The notes beneath the pieces were generated by a model. The model was not told the origin of the DNA. It made no database searches and worked only from the letters and a program-made list of their open reading frames with translations. From NCBI RefSeq assembly GCF_900143255.1, contig NZ_FRDI01000012.1:1-64000 (forward strand): a stretch of DNA of 64,000 nt. Direction: 5' to 3'. Source of the DNA: Desulfovibrio litoralis DSM 11393. Its GTDB lineage: Bacteria; Desulfobacterota; Desulfovibrionia; Desulfovibrionales; Desulfovibrionaceae. How positions within the stretch are numbered: the stretch's first letter is position 1; every line of letters begins with the position of its first letter. Below, piece by piece: positions 51,355 to 59,210 of the stretch. The position numbers and the translations under genes were made by a program.

Positions 51355-53463
51355 TTAAGGCTGTGTTTGCCCTAAGGCTTGTTCTAAAGCGTTGTTTAAG
51401 TCTTTTGCAGTAAACATATCTCGAATTACAATTGGGCTATGTGCGTTTTTACCTGACGGAAAAATAGCCAAAAGCGGAATACTACTACTGCCCAATTCTT
51501 TTAATAAAGCTTGCCCCTCTGGGTTAGGCCCGGTTAAGTCAACTTTAATGATATTAATATCGTAGTTCGCTTGAATACGATTTAAGCGTGTGTTAGTCAA
51601 AACAGTTTTTTCAACAGCCTTACAATTAGGGCACCAATCAGCGGTAAAGGTAATCATCATCGCCTCGTTACCTAAGAGTTGTTCAAATTGCGTCTGGTTA
51701 AACGTAGCCCAATTTGCCTTTGGAATATTGTCAACATATTCCCAAACCCAAAAGCTAAAGACAACCATGCTGATAATAGCCACTCTAAAAAAAGCTCTAA
51801 CGATACGCTTTTTGTGTGGAAGAACCAGTAAACCCCAAAGCCAACACAAAAAGGCTATAAAAAGCAATAAAACAATCGCACTCAATAAACGCTTATCGGG
51901 TAAGGCAGAAAGCAACCAAAGACTTGTTCCTATCAAAAGAAAACCAACCGCTTGGGCAAGAGTCAACATCCAATTTCCGGGTTTGGGCATTTTAGATACT
52001 AAATTTGGAAAAGCAGCAAAAATAAAATAAATTAAACTCATGCCAAAACCAACGCTAATAAGAACAATAAAAATTGTCGTCGGCCCTTGTTGAAAAGCCC
52101 AACCCAAAACTCCGCCGAGTAAAGGTCCGCTACAGGGCGTTGCCAAAACCGTTGCTAAAAGCCCGGTGCTAAAGGCTTGTAATTTTGGGTGGTTACCGTG
52201 TGATTTTAAATCAATAAGCGGTAAATTAAATACATTAAACAAAGAAAGGCTTAAAGCAAAAATTAAAGCAGCTAAAATCATTATTAAGATTGGAAACTGA
52301 AAAATTTGCCCCCAAACAAGATTACTTTTAAATAAAACAAAGCCTAAAATAGTAAACCATGTCAAAATTCCTACGGAAAAAAAGATACAATGTTCTCTAA
52401 AGGCTTTTAAGCGAGCTTTTTTGTTTTTATATTCGGAATAAAACATTAAACCACTCAGTTTAAGCGAAAGAACGGGCAAAACACAGGGCATAAAGTTTAA
52501 AATAAAACCGGCGAGCATACCCAAAAGTATGGCTTTTAATAAAGAATGTACTTCTAAAGCCTGATTAAAATAAATTGGCGTAATAGCTTGTGATTCTTCT
52601 GTTGTAACAATTGTATTTTTTTCGCTACTGTTATCATCGGAACTTACAAGCTCTTGAATTTCAGCCTTTTCTTTTTTTAGCTCATTCGCTTGAGCCGGGT
52701 CATTTGATGCATCTTGAGCGGTGCTTGTTTGAGATGCGGGTACCCAGTTGTTTTTTTGAACTAAGCTTGAGCCTAGTGTAAGCTTGGCTAAGTTAGGGTG
52801 AAGTTTAGTGATTTCAGCATTTGTTAACAACGGTAATTCATTAAAATCAATGTGGTTGAAAGAAAAAATTTCTTTGACCGGTGTACAATTATTAGCGGAA
52901 CAAAGTAAACCCGAAAACTCAGCTTTGCTTTCTTGACCATTAATTTTAAAACTAAACTCTTGGTTTATCAGTAGTAAAAAGTTACTGTTTTGATCATAAC
53001 TTAAAACCTTTGTTCCGGGGTTGAGCAGGTCATTTTTTTTATTCGCAGGCGGATAAAAGCTAAACACCGCGGCCTTGTTTATTTTAGGTTGAAAGCTAAA
53101 CCCGATGATTCCTGTCTTTGTCGGTTTGCCTTGGTTTAGTTCGTTATTAGCGTAAAAATAATAACCCTCTTTTAATTTTAATTCTACGATTATAGCCGGC
53201 AAATGTGTTTTTTTGTTAGAGCTATCAAAAGGCAAAGTTGGATCAATCGGCTCTTTTATTTGAGCAAGCAAAGAAAAATCTTGGGGAATAGTAGTTAAAG
53301 ACCAATTCAGGGTAAAATTTGGGTTAGAGCTTGTTGCAAAGGCAGCTTTAGTTTTAAAACTAAAATCAATGATATTAATTTGGCTGGCAATAAACAAAAG
53401 ACTAATGAAAAATACTTTGTATATTAAGTTTTTAATTGACGAGGGAGAAGAAGATAAGAACAT
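51355..53463 (-). CDS. dsbD: Thiol:disulfide interchange protein DsbD
   Basis: A 702-residue inner-membrane electron carrier that moves reducing power from cytoplasmic thioredoxin to periplasmic oxidoreductases and cytochrome c assembly. The signal peptide is LIYKVFFISLLFIASQINI. An N-terminal immunoglobulin-like domain has the pair C-S-A-N-N-C (LLCSANNCTPVKE). Eight membrane helices follow with the two redox cysteines in FMPCVLPVLSLK and ATPCSGPLLGG. The C-terminal thioredoxin-like domain has ADWCPNCKAVEK. All three cysteine pairs are kept. A polar ~60-residue linker precedes the membrane part. Ribosome binding site AAAGAGGAATAAAT before the ATG. Confidence 0.95.
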   Translation of the reverse strand: MFLSSSPSSIKNLIYKVFFISLLFIASQINIIDFSFKTKAAFATSSNPNFTLNWSLTTIPQDFSLLAQIKEPIDPTLPFDSSNKKTHLPAIIVELKLKEGYYFYANNELNQGKPTKTGIIGFSFQPKINKAAVFSFYPPANKKNDLLNPGTKVLSYDQNSNFLLLINQEFSFKINGQESKAEFSGLLCSANNCTPVKEIFSFNHIDFNELPLLTNAEITKLHPNLAKLTLGSSLVQKNNWVPASQTSTAQDASNDPAQANELKKEKAEIQELVSSDDNSSEKNTIVTTEESQAITPIYFNQALEVHSLLKAILLGMLAGFILNFMPCVLPVLSLKLSGLMFYSEYKNKKARLKAFREHCIFFSVGILTWFTILGFVLFKSNLVWGQIFQFPILIMILAALIFALSLSLFNVFNLPLIDLKSHGNHPKLQAFSTGLLATVLATPCSGPLLGGVLGWAFQQGPTTIFIVLISVGFGMSLIYFIFAAFPNLVSKMPKPGNWMLTLAQAVGFLLIGTSLWLLSALPDKRLLSAIVLLLFIAFLCWLWGLLVLPHKKRIVRAFFRVAIISMVVFSFWVWEYVDNIPKANWATFNQTQFEQLLGNEAMMITFTADWCPNCKAVEKTVLTNTRLNRIQANYDINIIKVDLTGPNPEGQALLKELGSSSIPLLAIFPSGKNAHSPIVIRDMFTAKDLNNALEQALGQTQP

Positions 53464-53531
53464 ATTTATTCCTCTTTAATGCAAAGATTAAAACGAAAGA
53501 CAGGAAAATAGTTTATATTTTTTACAAAAAA

Positions 53532-53585
53532 AACGCTATTATTAAATCAAGGCAACCTTGAAATCATAATAGCGTTAATTTATTA
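53532..53585 (-). terminator. Terminator after the MBL hydrolase gene
   Basis: 11-bp stem (AACGCTATTAT / ATAATAGCGTT) with a nested TCAAGG...CCTTGA hairpin, read on the minus strand and followed by TTTTTTTTG. It separates the MBL gene from dsbD. Confidence 0.85.
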
Positions 53586-53599
53586 ATTTTTTATGAAAA

Positions 53600-54466
53600 T
53601 TAAAGTTTATTAAGTGGCAACTTAATATATTGCACACCATTATCGCTATTACCAAAATTTCCGGCTCTCAAGTTCACTTGAATTGAAGGCAAGAGCAATT
53701 GCGGAACGGGCTTTCCCGTATCATCTTGAGTGCGTTTCGCCACAAACTCTTCTTGGCTAATTCCCAATTTTAAACGCACATTAGAAACCTTTTGGCTAAG
53801 AATAGTCGCCATACATTCCGCACCTCTGACAGCGGGCGGATAATCGTGAGCAACATACATACGAGAAGCTTCAGGCAAGCTGAAAAGTTTACGAGACGAA
53901 GTATAAGAATCAACGGCACTTCCACCCGGAAAATCGCAACGCCCCGAACCCACATCAGGCAAAAACATTGCATCACCAACAAAAACAGCATCACCAACAA
54001 TATAAGTAGTATCTGCGGGGGTATGGCCCGGAGTATGAATAATCTTTGCCTCTAAATCACCAATCGTAAATTGTTCGTCATCTTCAAAAAGATGGTCAAA
54101 TTGCGAACCATCTAAAGGAGTATCAGCCACGTTATTAAAATAAGGTTGCCAAGTTTGCAAAACATGAAGAATATGCTTGCTGATTGCTGTTTTTCCGCCT
54201 AGTTTTTCTTTAAGATAAGCGGCTCCGGTAATATGGTCGGCATGAATATGAGTTTCAAGTATCCATTCTACGGTCAACTTATGTTTTTTAATAAAATCTA
54301 TAATTGAATCACACGCACTCGTTTTAGTTGTGCAAGAATAAATGTCAAAATTTAAAACACTATCAATAACGGCACAACGTTTTTGCGGATCGGATTCAGA
54401 CCAGACAACATAAGTCCAAGTCGCTGTTGGTGTATCAAAAAAAGCGCGTACGTTTGGATTTTTCAT
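53600..54466 (-). CDS. MBL-fold hydrolase, persulfide dioxygenase-like
   Basis: A 288-residue metallo-beta-lactamase-fold protein. Metal-binding motifs: ETHIHADHITGA (H-x-H-x-D-H), HTPGHTPADTTYIVG, and GDAMFLPDVGSGRCDFPGG, with VAHDYPP providing the last His. The GSGRCDFPGG block and the length are those of ETHE1/Blh-type persulfide dioxygenases rather than glyoxalase II. These oxidise glutathione persulfide to sulfite and often sit with rhodaneses. The next gene upstream, 111 bp away, is a rhodanese, which supports a sulfane-sulfur role. In a sulfate reducer this may be detoxification rather than respiration. No signal peptide. Confidence 0.85.
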   Translation of the reverse strand: MKNPNVRAFFDTPTATWTYVVWSESDPQKRCAVIDSVLNFDIYSCTTKTSACDSIIDFIKKHKLTVEWILETHIHADHITGAAYLKEKLGGKTAISKHILHVLQTWQPYFNNVADTPLDGSQFDHLFEDDEQFTIGDLEAKIIHTPGHTPADTTYIVGDAVFVGDAMFLPDVGSGRCDFPGGSAVDSYTSSRKLFSLPEASRMYVAHDYPPAVRGAECMATILSQKVSNVRLKLGISQEEFVAKRTQDDTGKPVPQLLLPSIQVNLRAGNFGNSDNGVQYIKLPLNKL

Positions 54467-54577
54467 TTTTGTACTCCGAGGCAGATTGCCTTTGTTATAA
54501 AACGTATATTTTGAGAATATTTTTCCATTAATTTATAAATCAAGGTCTTTCAATATAAAAAGCCTTTATACCAACGT

Positions 54578-55237
54578 TTACTGGCAACTTTGGTTATTGT
54601 TTTTACTTGGCGGAGGAGTATTGTTTGTCGATTTACTACTTGCACCACCACCGCTACAGGCACCACCGGCACTAACTGTTTCTACAGTTTGCTTATTCCA
54701 AGGAGCTTTGGAAAGTAAAAAAGCTAGCCCGCAACGGTTGGTTAGCCCGGCAAAAATAAGCCCGGCTCCAATAGCAAAAGCGAAATAATTAAACAGACAA
54801 TTAAATAGGTTTCCTAAAAATACGCTAATCGTAACGATAGTTCCAACGGTAATATAAACTTGGCGGTCTAAAGACATGCCGCCTTGAACCACCTGACTTT
54901 TTCCGGTATTATTAACGACTTCAAAACCGGCTTGTTCGCAAGCACCTATTCCACCTTCAACAATATATAGGTTTCTAAACCCTGCTTCCGCAAGTTTGGT
55001 TGCCGCTTTTTTGGCTCGAGCTCCACTTACGCAAAGGCAATAAATTTCAGTATCTTTTAACAGACCACGTTTTAAGAGAAGTTCATAAGGGTCTAAGCTA
55101 TCTAAAGGCATAAAATAGTGATCAGTTTTAAGGCGACGTTCGGAATATTCACGATAGGTACGCACATCTAAAATTACATCTTGATACAAGTCTTTATTTT
55201 TTAACTCTTGTGGGGTAATTGTGTTTATTGAGGTCAT
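54578..55237 (-). CDS. Rhodanese with C-terminal membrane domain
   Basis: A 219-residue protein. The rhodanese domain (~1-115) has VILDVRTYREYSERRLK and the active-site loop LCVSGARAKKAATKLAEAGF, with Cys in C-x-x-G-x-R. Then a DUF2892-like segment with two membrane helices (VYITVGTIVTISVFLG, FAFAIGAGLIFAGLTNRCGL). The C-terminal tail is unusual: AGGACSGGGASS followed by a Pro/Asn/Lys stretch ending SCQ, with cysteines that could carry sulfur or pair. It lies just before the MBL persulfide dioxygenase-like gene on the same strand, probably one sulfur-handling unit. Confidence 0.88.
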   Translation of the reverse strand: MTSINTITPQELKNKDLYQDVILDVRTYREYSERRLKTDHYFMPLDSLDPYELLLKRGLLKDTEIYCLCVSGARAKKAATKLAEAGFRNLYIVEGGIGACEQAGFEVVNNTGKSQVVQGGMSLDRQVYITVGTIVTISVFLGNLFNCLFNYFAFAIGAGLIFAGLTNRCGLAFLLSKAPWNKQTVETVSAGGACSGGGASSKSTNNTPPPSKNNNQSCQ

Positions 55238-55292
55238 TTGAGTTCCCTGATAATTTGAAGATTGAATGGAAGTAACAAAAATAAGCTGAGTC

Positions 55293-57260
55293 TTAACTAA
55301 TCATTTTTTTTAATTCGTCCAGTAGGTTAGGAAAGTTTACCGGCTTTGAAACATAAGAAGTAAATCCACAGTTACTATAATAATCTTGGTCGTTGTTCAA
55401 AACGTTTGCCGTAATTGCAATAATCGGAAATTGCTCGTAACGCCCGCCTTTTTGGCGAATAATTTTTGTGGCTGTTATTCCGTCCATAATCGGCATTTGA
55501 ATATCCATCAAAACCAGATCAATATATTGATTTGCGATAACATCCAAAGCCTCTTGTCCGTTTTCGGCGGTTACGACTTTATAGCCTCTTGACTCTAAAA
55601 AGCCAGTGCCTAGCATACGATTAACAAGGTCGTCTTCTACCAATAAAATAGTACGCTGAGGTAAAGACCTAAGAATTTCTTCTTGAGTGGAATGCAGCGT
55701 TCCATAAGTCAAAGAGTTATTATTAAGATTAATAAAGTGGTTGGAAGAAGCAGGAAAATTCGGTGTTTGCACATTTTTCTCTGTTGCAATTTTAACCGGA
55801 CTTGGTCTTTTTTGAATATTGTTTGGCGGTTGTTGTGCATATTGTTCAAAACCTTGGTTTACGTTTTGATTCATTGATTTTTGCACAACAGTGTTTCTTT
55901 GTCCCTGCTGATTTGGCAGATTGGGCAGATTAGGCATATTTTGGGGATTGGGCGATTGAGAACCGGTATAAGACACCACGTTTTCAAGGTCTTGTTGGTT
56001 GTTATCTTCTTCAAAAAAACTAACAACAAGAGTAAAGCAAGAACCCTGCCCTTCCGTACTGTCGGCAAAGAGCATTCCGCCCATTAATTTACTGATAGAG
56101 TTTGCAATAGACAAACCAAGACCCAAACCACGATAGCTTTTGGTTAAAAAACTTTCCCCCATAGTGAAAGGAATAAATATATCGTGGAGTTGTTCTTGCG
56201 GAATTCCGATTCCCGTATCTTTAATTTTGAAAAGTAAAACAACTTTTGAGCGAACGTGATCTTTTCTATTAAAACTTGGGCTGTGTAAGCTATTAATATA
56301 AGAGTTTATTTCCGGAGTATCTTCGATATGTGGAGCGGAAGCAACAGAAATAGTAAGTTCTATTCTACCCTCTTTAGTAAACTTAATCGCATTATTTAAA
56401 AGGTGGTCAAGAGTTTGTTTTAACCTGTCAATATCGCCAACCAGACGATCAGGCACCTTAACATCAACCCTATAAGTTAAGCTGAGTCCTTTCCATTGTG
56501 CTTGGTCAAGATAAGCAATCAAAAAGTCTCTTAAATTGTTTCTTAAAGAAAAAGTACCTACATGCAAAATCATACGGTTGCTTTCAAGGCTTGCAATATC
56601 AATCAGCTTATTGATTGAACCTAATAATTCAAGAGCCGAATGGCGTATTATCAAACAATATTCTACGGTTGATTCAGGTCTTACCCCGCTTATCATTAAA
56701 TCAACCAAGCCGAGTATACCGTTTAAAGGAGTTCTTAGTTCATGGCAAACATTAGACAAAAACATTTCTCTTACAGCGTTTGCAACAGCTTCTATATGTT
56801 TTTGATCAAGTTGAACCTGATTTTCCGCAACGGTTAAAGTTGAAGATTGGCTAAGTTCATTATTCTTTTTTAAGATACTGCTATAGCGTTTTATTTGCTG
56901 ATATAAAGAATTTACAAGGTCATCACCCTGAAAATTTTCCATTTGAATAATATCTGTTGCACCGGCTTTAACCAGTTTTAAAACAAAGTCGACATTATTA
57001 TTATAAGTTAAGACAATACAAGGAATATAAGGAAGCTCGTCGGTCAAAAGACTTAACAACTCGACAGAACTGTCGCTATCACTTTTAATATACAACAAAA
57101 CGGCATCAGGCTTTGAATCTCGACAAATCATCAAGCCATCGGTCAAATTATCGGCATCACGCAGGGTATAGTCAAAATCCTGCAAGATTCTTTGAACTTG
57201 ATTGCGTATATCTATATCATTATGAATTAATAAAAGACGAGATTGTTGTATTGGTATCAT
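55293..57260 (-). CDS. Hybrid histidine kinase with pseudo-receiver N-terminus
   Basis: A 655-residue soluble hybrid kinase. The N-terminal receiver-like domain (~7-125) has Tyr57 (PDAVLLYIKS) where the phosphoacceptor Asp should be, so it cannot be phosphorylated in the usual way. HisKA follows with His173 (NVCHELRTPLNGILGLVDLM), the ATPase domain has N-A-I-K-F-T, KDTGIGIPQEQL and GLGLGLSI, and a ~100-residue Asn/Gln/Pro-rich linker leads to a normal receiver domain (TILLVEDDLVNRML, LVLMDIQMPIMDG, TANVL, SYVSKPV). No membrane segment, so it senses an internal signal or a partner. The neighbours are chemotaxis-related (CheZ, PilZ). Confidence 0.93.
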   Translation of the reverse strand: MIPIQQSRLLLIHNDIDIRNQVQRILQDFDYTLRDADNLTDGLMICRDSKPDAVLLYIKSDSDSSVELLSLLTDELPYIPCIVLTYNNNVDFVLKLVKAGATDIIQMENFQGDDLVNSLYQQIKRYSSILKKNNELSQSSTLTVAENQVQLDQKHIEAVANAVREMFLSNVCHELRTPLNGILGLVDLMISGVRPESTVEYCLIIRHSALELLGSINKLIDIASLESNRMILHVGTFSLRNNLRDFLIAYLDQAQWKGLSLTYRVDVKVPDRLVGDIDRLKQTLDHLLNNAIKFTKEGRIELTISVASAPHIEDTPEINSYINSLHSPSFNRKDHVRSKVVLLFKIKDTGIGIPQEQLHDIFIPFTMGESFLTKSYRGLGLGLSIANSISKLMGGMLFADSTEGQGSCFTLVVSFFEEDNNQQDLENVVSYTGSQSPNPQNMPNLPNLPNQQGQRNTVVQKSMNQNVNQGFEQYAQQPPNNIQKRPSPVKIATEKNVQTPNFPASSNHFINLNNNSLTYGTLHSTQEEILRSLPQRTILLVEDDLVNRMLGTGFLESRGYKVVTAENGQEALDVIANQYIDLVLMDIQMPIMDGITATKIIRQKGGRYEQFPIIAITANVLNNDQDYYSNCGFTSYVSKPVNFPNLLDELKKMIS

Positions 57261-57322
57261 TGTTAAAACCTATTTGGTTTGTCGGCTTGTCTGCCTGTGA
57301 ATAATTTTAATAAAAAATTCTT

Positions 57323-57496
57323 TTATTTTTCTTGTACAATAATTTTTTCTTTTTTTAAAGGGCACCAAGACGGACGTTCAACAGCCAAAGTTTCGGCAAA
57401 AAGAGGACGTTTTGGCGGCGTCGAAACATTACACTCGGGGGTTTCGCCTTCATTTAAAAAAGGACAACGGTTACAGCCTGAAACAACTATTATCAT
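57323..57496 (-). CDS. 57-residue cysteine-rich small protein
   Basis: A short frame between cheZ and the hybrid kinase gene reads MIIVVSGCNRCPFLNEGETP, with further cysteines in PECNVS and SWCPLKKEK. Four cysteines in a C-x2-C ... C ... C layout suggest a small metal- or Fe-S-binding fold. The composition (conserved-looking Pro, Cys, Trp, no stop) and its snug fit, 16 bp after the cheZ stop and 62 bp before the kinase start, argue that it is real. I see no clear ribosome binding site, and I do not recognise a family. Confidence 0.6.
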   Translation of the reverse strand: MIIVVSGCNRCPFLNEGETPECNVSTPPKRPLFAETLAVERPSWCPLKKEKIIVQEK

Positions 57497-57512
57497 AATA
57501 AACTCTTTTGGG

Positions 57513-58268
57513 TTAAAGACCGAGACTGGCTAATAAATCATCGACATTATTTTGTGATTGTCCATCTTTGCTTGGACCTTTAAGTTCTGAGTTTGAGCCT
57601 TCCAAGAGTGCGTTGGCAGTATTTTTACTTTCTTTTGACAAAACCTCAAAGTTTTTTTCTTGGTGGTTTACTTCATTTTTTAACATTAAACCACTTGAAA
57701 TATAAAGCTCAAACACAATAGTTGAGATTTTTCCCAAAGCATCAATAACTTTTTTTAACCTTTGCCCTGTTAAATCTTGAAAACTTAAAGCTTCTAAAAT
57801 CGCCGTATAAACTTGGCTGTTTTCTTCATTCAATTCATTTATTCTTTGCAATTGAGACTTAACGCCTTCCGCGGACTCAAGCTCAACAAGCAATTGTTTT
57901 ATTTCTTCTTGATGTTCAAACAAAAGTTCGGTTTTTTCCATTATGTTTTCGGTCGCTTCCAAGGTTGTGGTCATAATGTCATCAAGCTGTTTATTGGCTT
58001 CCAAAAACAATTTTCCTGCGTTTTGTTTATCGGGCAAAAAAACTTTTTTTTCGTTTTTGGTGGCTTGGTTTATTTCTTTATAGATTTTTTGCAAACCATT
58101 CAGCATATTGTCGCTTACGCGTCTATAAAATTCTTTTTCCGTAAATATTTTTTGCATGGCTTGGTCCACATGCTGTTTCAAAGACTGCGAAAGTATTCCG
58201 CTTATATTTTCGCCGACTTCCGCCATTATGCTGTCGGTAAGCTCTTTGACAAAACGCTCTTGATCCAT
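57513..58268 (-). CDS. cheZ: CheZ-type CheY-phosphate phosphatase
   Basis: A 251-residue, nearly all-helical protein. The catalytic segment is ILEALSFQDLTGQRLKKVID, with the Asp and Gln of D-x-x-x-Q that drive dephosphorylation of CheY-P. The C-terminal CheY-binding peptide is DDLLASLGL, separated by a polar linker (NSELKGPSKDGQSQNN). The N-terminal ~60 residues are an extra helical region. AAAGGA lies seven bases before the ATG. It is followed by the small Cys protein and the hybrid kinase gene, and preceded by a PilZ protein, so this is a motility signalling cluster. Confidence 0.92.
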   Translation of the reverse strand: MDQERFVKELTDSIMAEVGENISGILSQSLKQHVDQAMQKIFTEKEFYRRVSDNMLNGLQKIYKEINQATKNEKKVFLPDKQNAGKLFLEANKQLDDIMTTTLEATENIMEKTELLFEHQEEIKQLLVELESAEGVKSQLQRINELNEENSQVYTAILEALSFQDLTGQRLKKVIDALGKISTIVFELYISSGLMLKNEVNHQEKNFEVLSKESKNTANALLEGSNSELKGPSKDGQSQNNVDDLLASLGL

Positions 58269-58323
58269 GATGCTGTCCTTTAAGCGGATTTTTTATTGCA
58301 AAGACAAAAAACACGCTAAAAAA

Positions 58324-58845
58324 TTATAAGTTTTTACTGCGAAGAGTCCTGCGTTCTATCTGAAAGATATACTGCATAATTTGGGTTTGATCGACATCAG
58401 TAATATTAGTAAACTCTACGGCATGAATAAAACCTTGTGCCAATTGTTTACTTGCTTTTACTTTGCCGATTGCGCTGACTGTTCGAGGTGGAAAATCTTC
58501 AAGAAAAATCATTATTTCAATCGAAGTTCCGGCACGCAAGTTTTCAGTAGTGGCAATAGTAACGCCACCACCGCTTATTTCAACGATATTCGCAGACGAA
58601 GCAAAACGTTTATCCACATCATCTTTTTTCAAAACAGCCAAAATGGTGTTTAATTTATTATCAAGATTAATTAAAAACTGATTGGTTTGTTCCGTAAACG
58701 AAGAGTTACGTTTGAAGTCTTCGTGATTATTTGAATGGCTATCCGTTCCGCTGTATAACACCGGGGCTTCATCTTCGTGTTCTAAAACACGAAAACGCCC
58801 GTTTAATTTAGTACGTATTTTGACATAATTTTTATCATCACTCAT
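58324..58845 (-). CDS. PilZ-domain protein
   Basis: A 173-residue protein. The N-terminal ~55 residues are polar; a short helical stretch (FTEQTNQFLINLDNKLNTIL) follows, then a PilZ-like beta barrel (RFASSANIVEISGGGVTIAT, GTSIEIMIFLEDFPPRTVSA, GFIHAVEFTNI). The D/N-x-S-x-x-G of the c-di-GMP site appears as V-E-I-S-G-G-G, with R-x-x-x-R replaced by a weaker basic run ahead of it, so binding is plausible but not certain. It ends in an Arg-rich helix (FQIERRTLRSKNL). Located 55 bp upstream of cheZ on the same strand; a regulator of motility is likely. Confidence 0.8.
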   Translation of the reverse strand: MSDDKNYVKIRTKLNGRFRVLEHEDEAPVLYSGTDSHSNNHEDFKRNSSFTEQTNQFLINLDNKLNTILAVLKKDDVDKRFASSANIVEISGGGVTIATTENLRAGTSIEIMIFLEDFPPRTVSAIGKVKASKQLAQGFIHAVEFTNITDVDQTQIMQYIFQIERRTLRSKNL

Positions 58846-58876
58846 AAGATTTAGCCCCTTAACGTTTTATATAAGA

Positions 58877-59142
58877 CCATTGCAAAACTCAGTTTTGCGT
58901 TCTTTTGTCATCGTTTTATGCCCTGTATGCAAGCAGAAAACGTCTTCAATCACAAAAAACACTCATTTCACAGGAAAATTTAATTTACCTCGGGGACACC
59001 CCCGAAGCCAAAAGTTTCCCAATCTTCATGGCAGGCAAAGCCCGCCTCGAGTTTTTATTCGTGTTTTTTGAAGTCCCTTTCTGACGAAAGCCACACTGAG
59101 ACTATACTGAGACTATACTGAGACTATTGTTTAATAGTCTCT
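58877..59142 (-). repeat. Intergenic repeat, copy B (inverted, with insert)
   Basis: Read on the minus strand it repeats copy A at 48676 in order: terminal hairpin, AAAAAACACGAATAA, TAAATTTTCCTGTGAAATG, GACGTTTT, GCATAAAACGATG and a TTTTGCAAT end. It carries ~60 bp extra in the middle with GC-rich short hairpins (58989-59050) and a triplicated 11-mer at one end. It fills the gene-free stretch 58846-59210. Confidence 0.75.
59095..59127. repeat. Three tandem copies of ACTGAGACTAT
   Basis: Perfect 11-bp unit repeated three times at the end of intergenic repeat copy B. Read with the following GTTTAATAGTCTC it extends the terminal hairpin, so each unit is a duplicate of the hairpin's left arm. 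Copy A has a single arm. Confidence 0.85.
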
Positions 59143-59210
59143 ATAACAATCAGTATCATATTTAAAAAAAAAGTTAAAGACTATATTTTATAAATGGCAC
59201 AATCTTTTAT

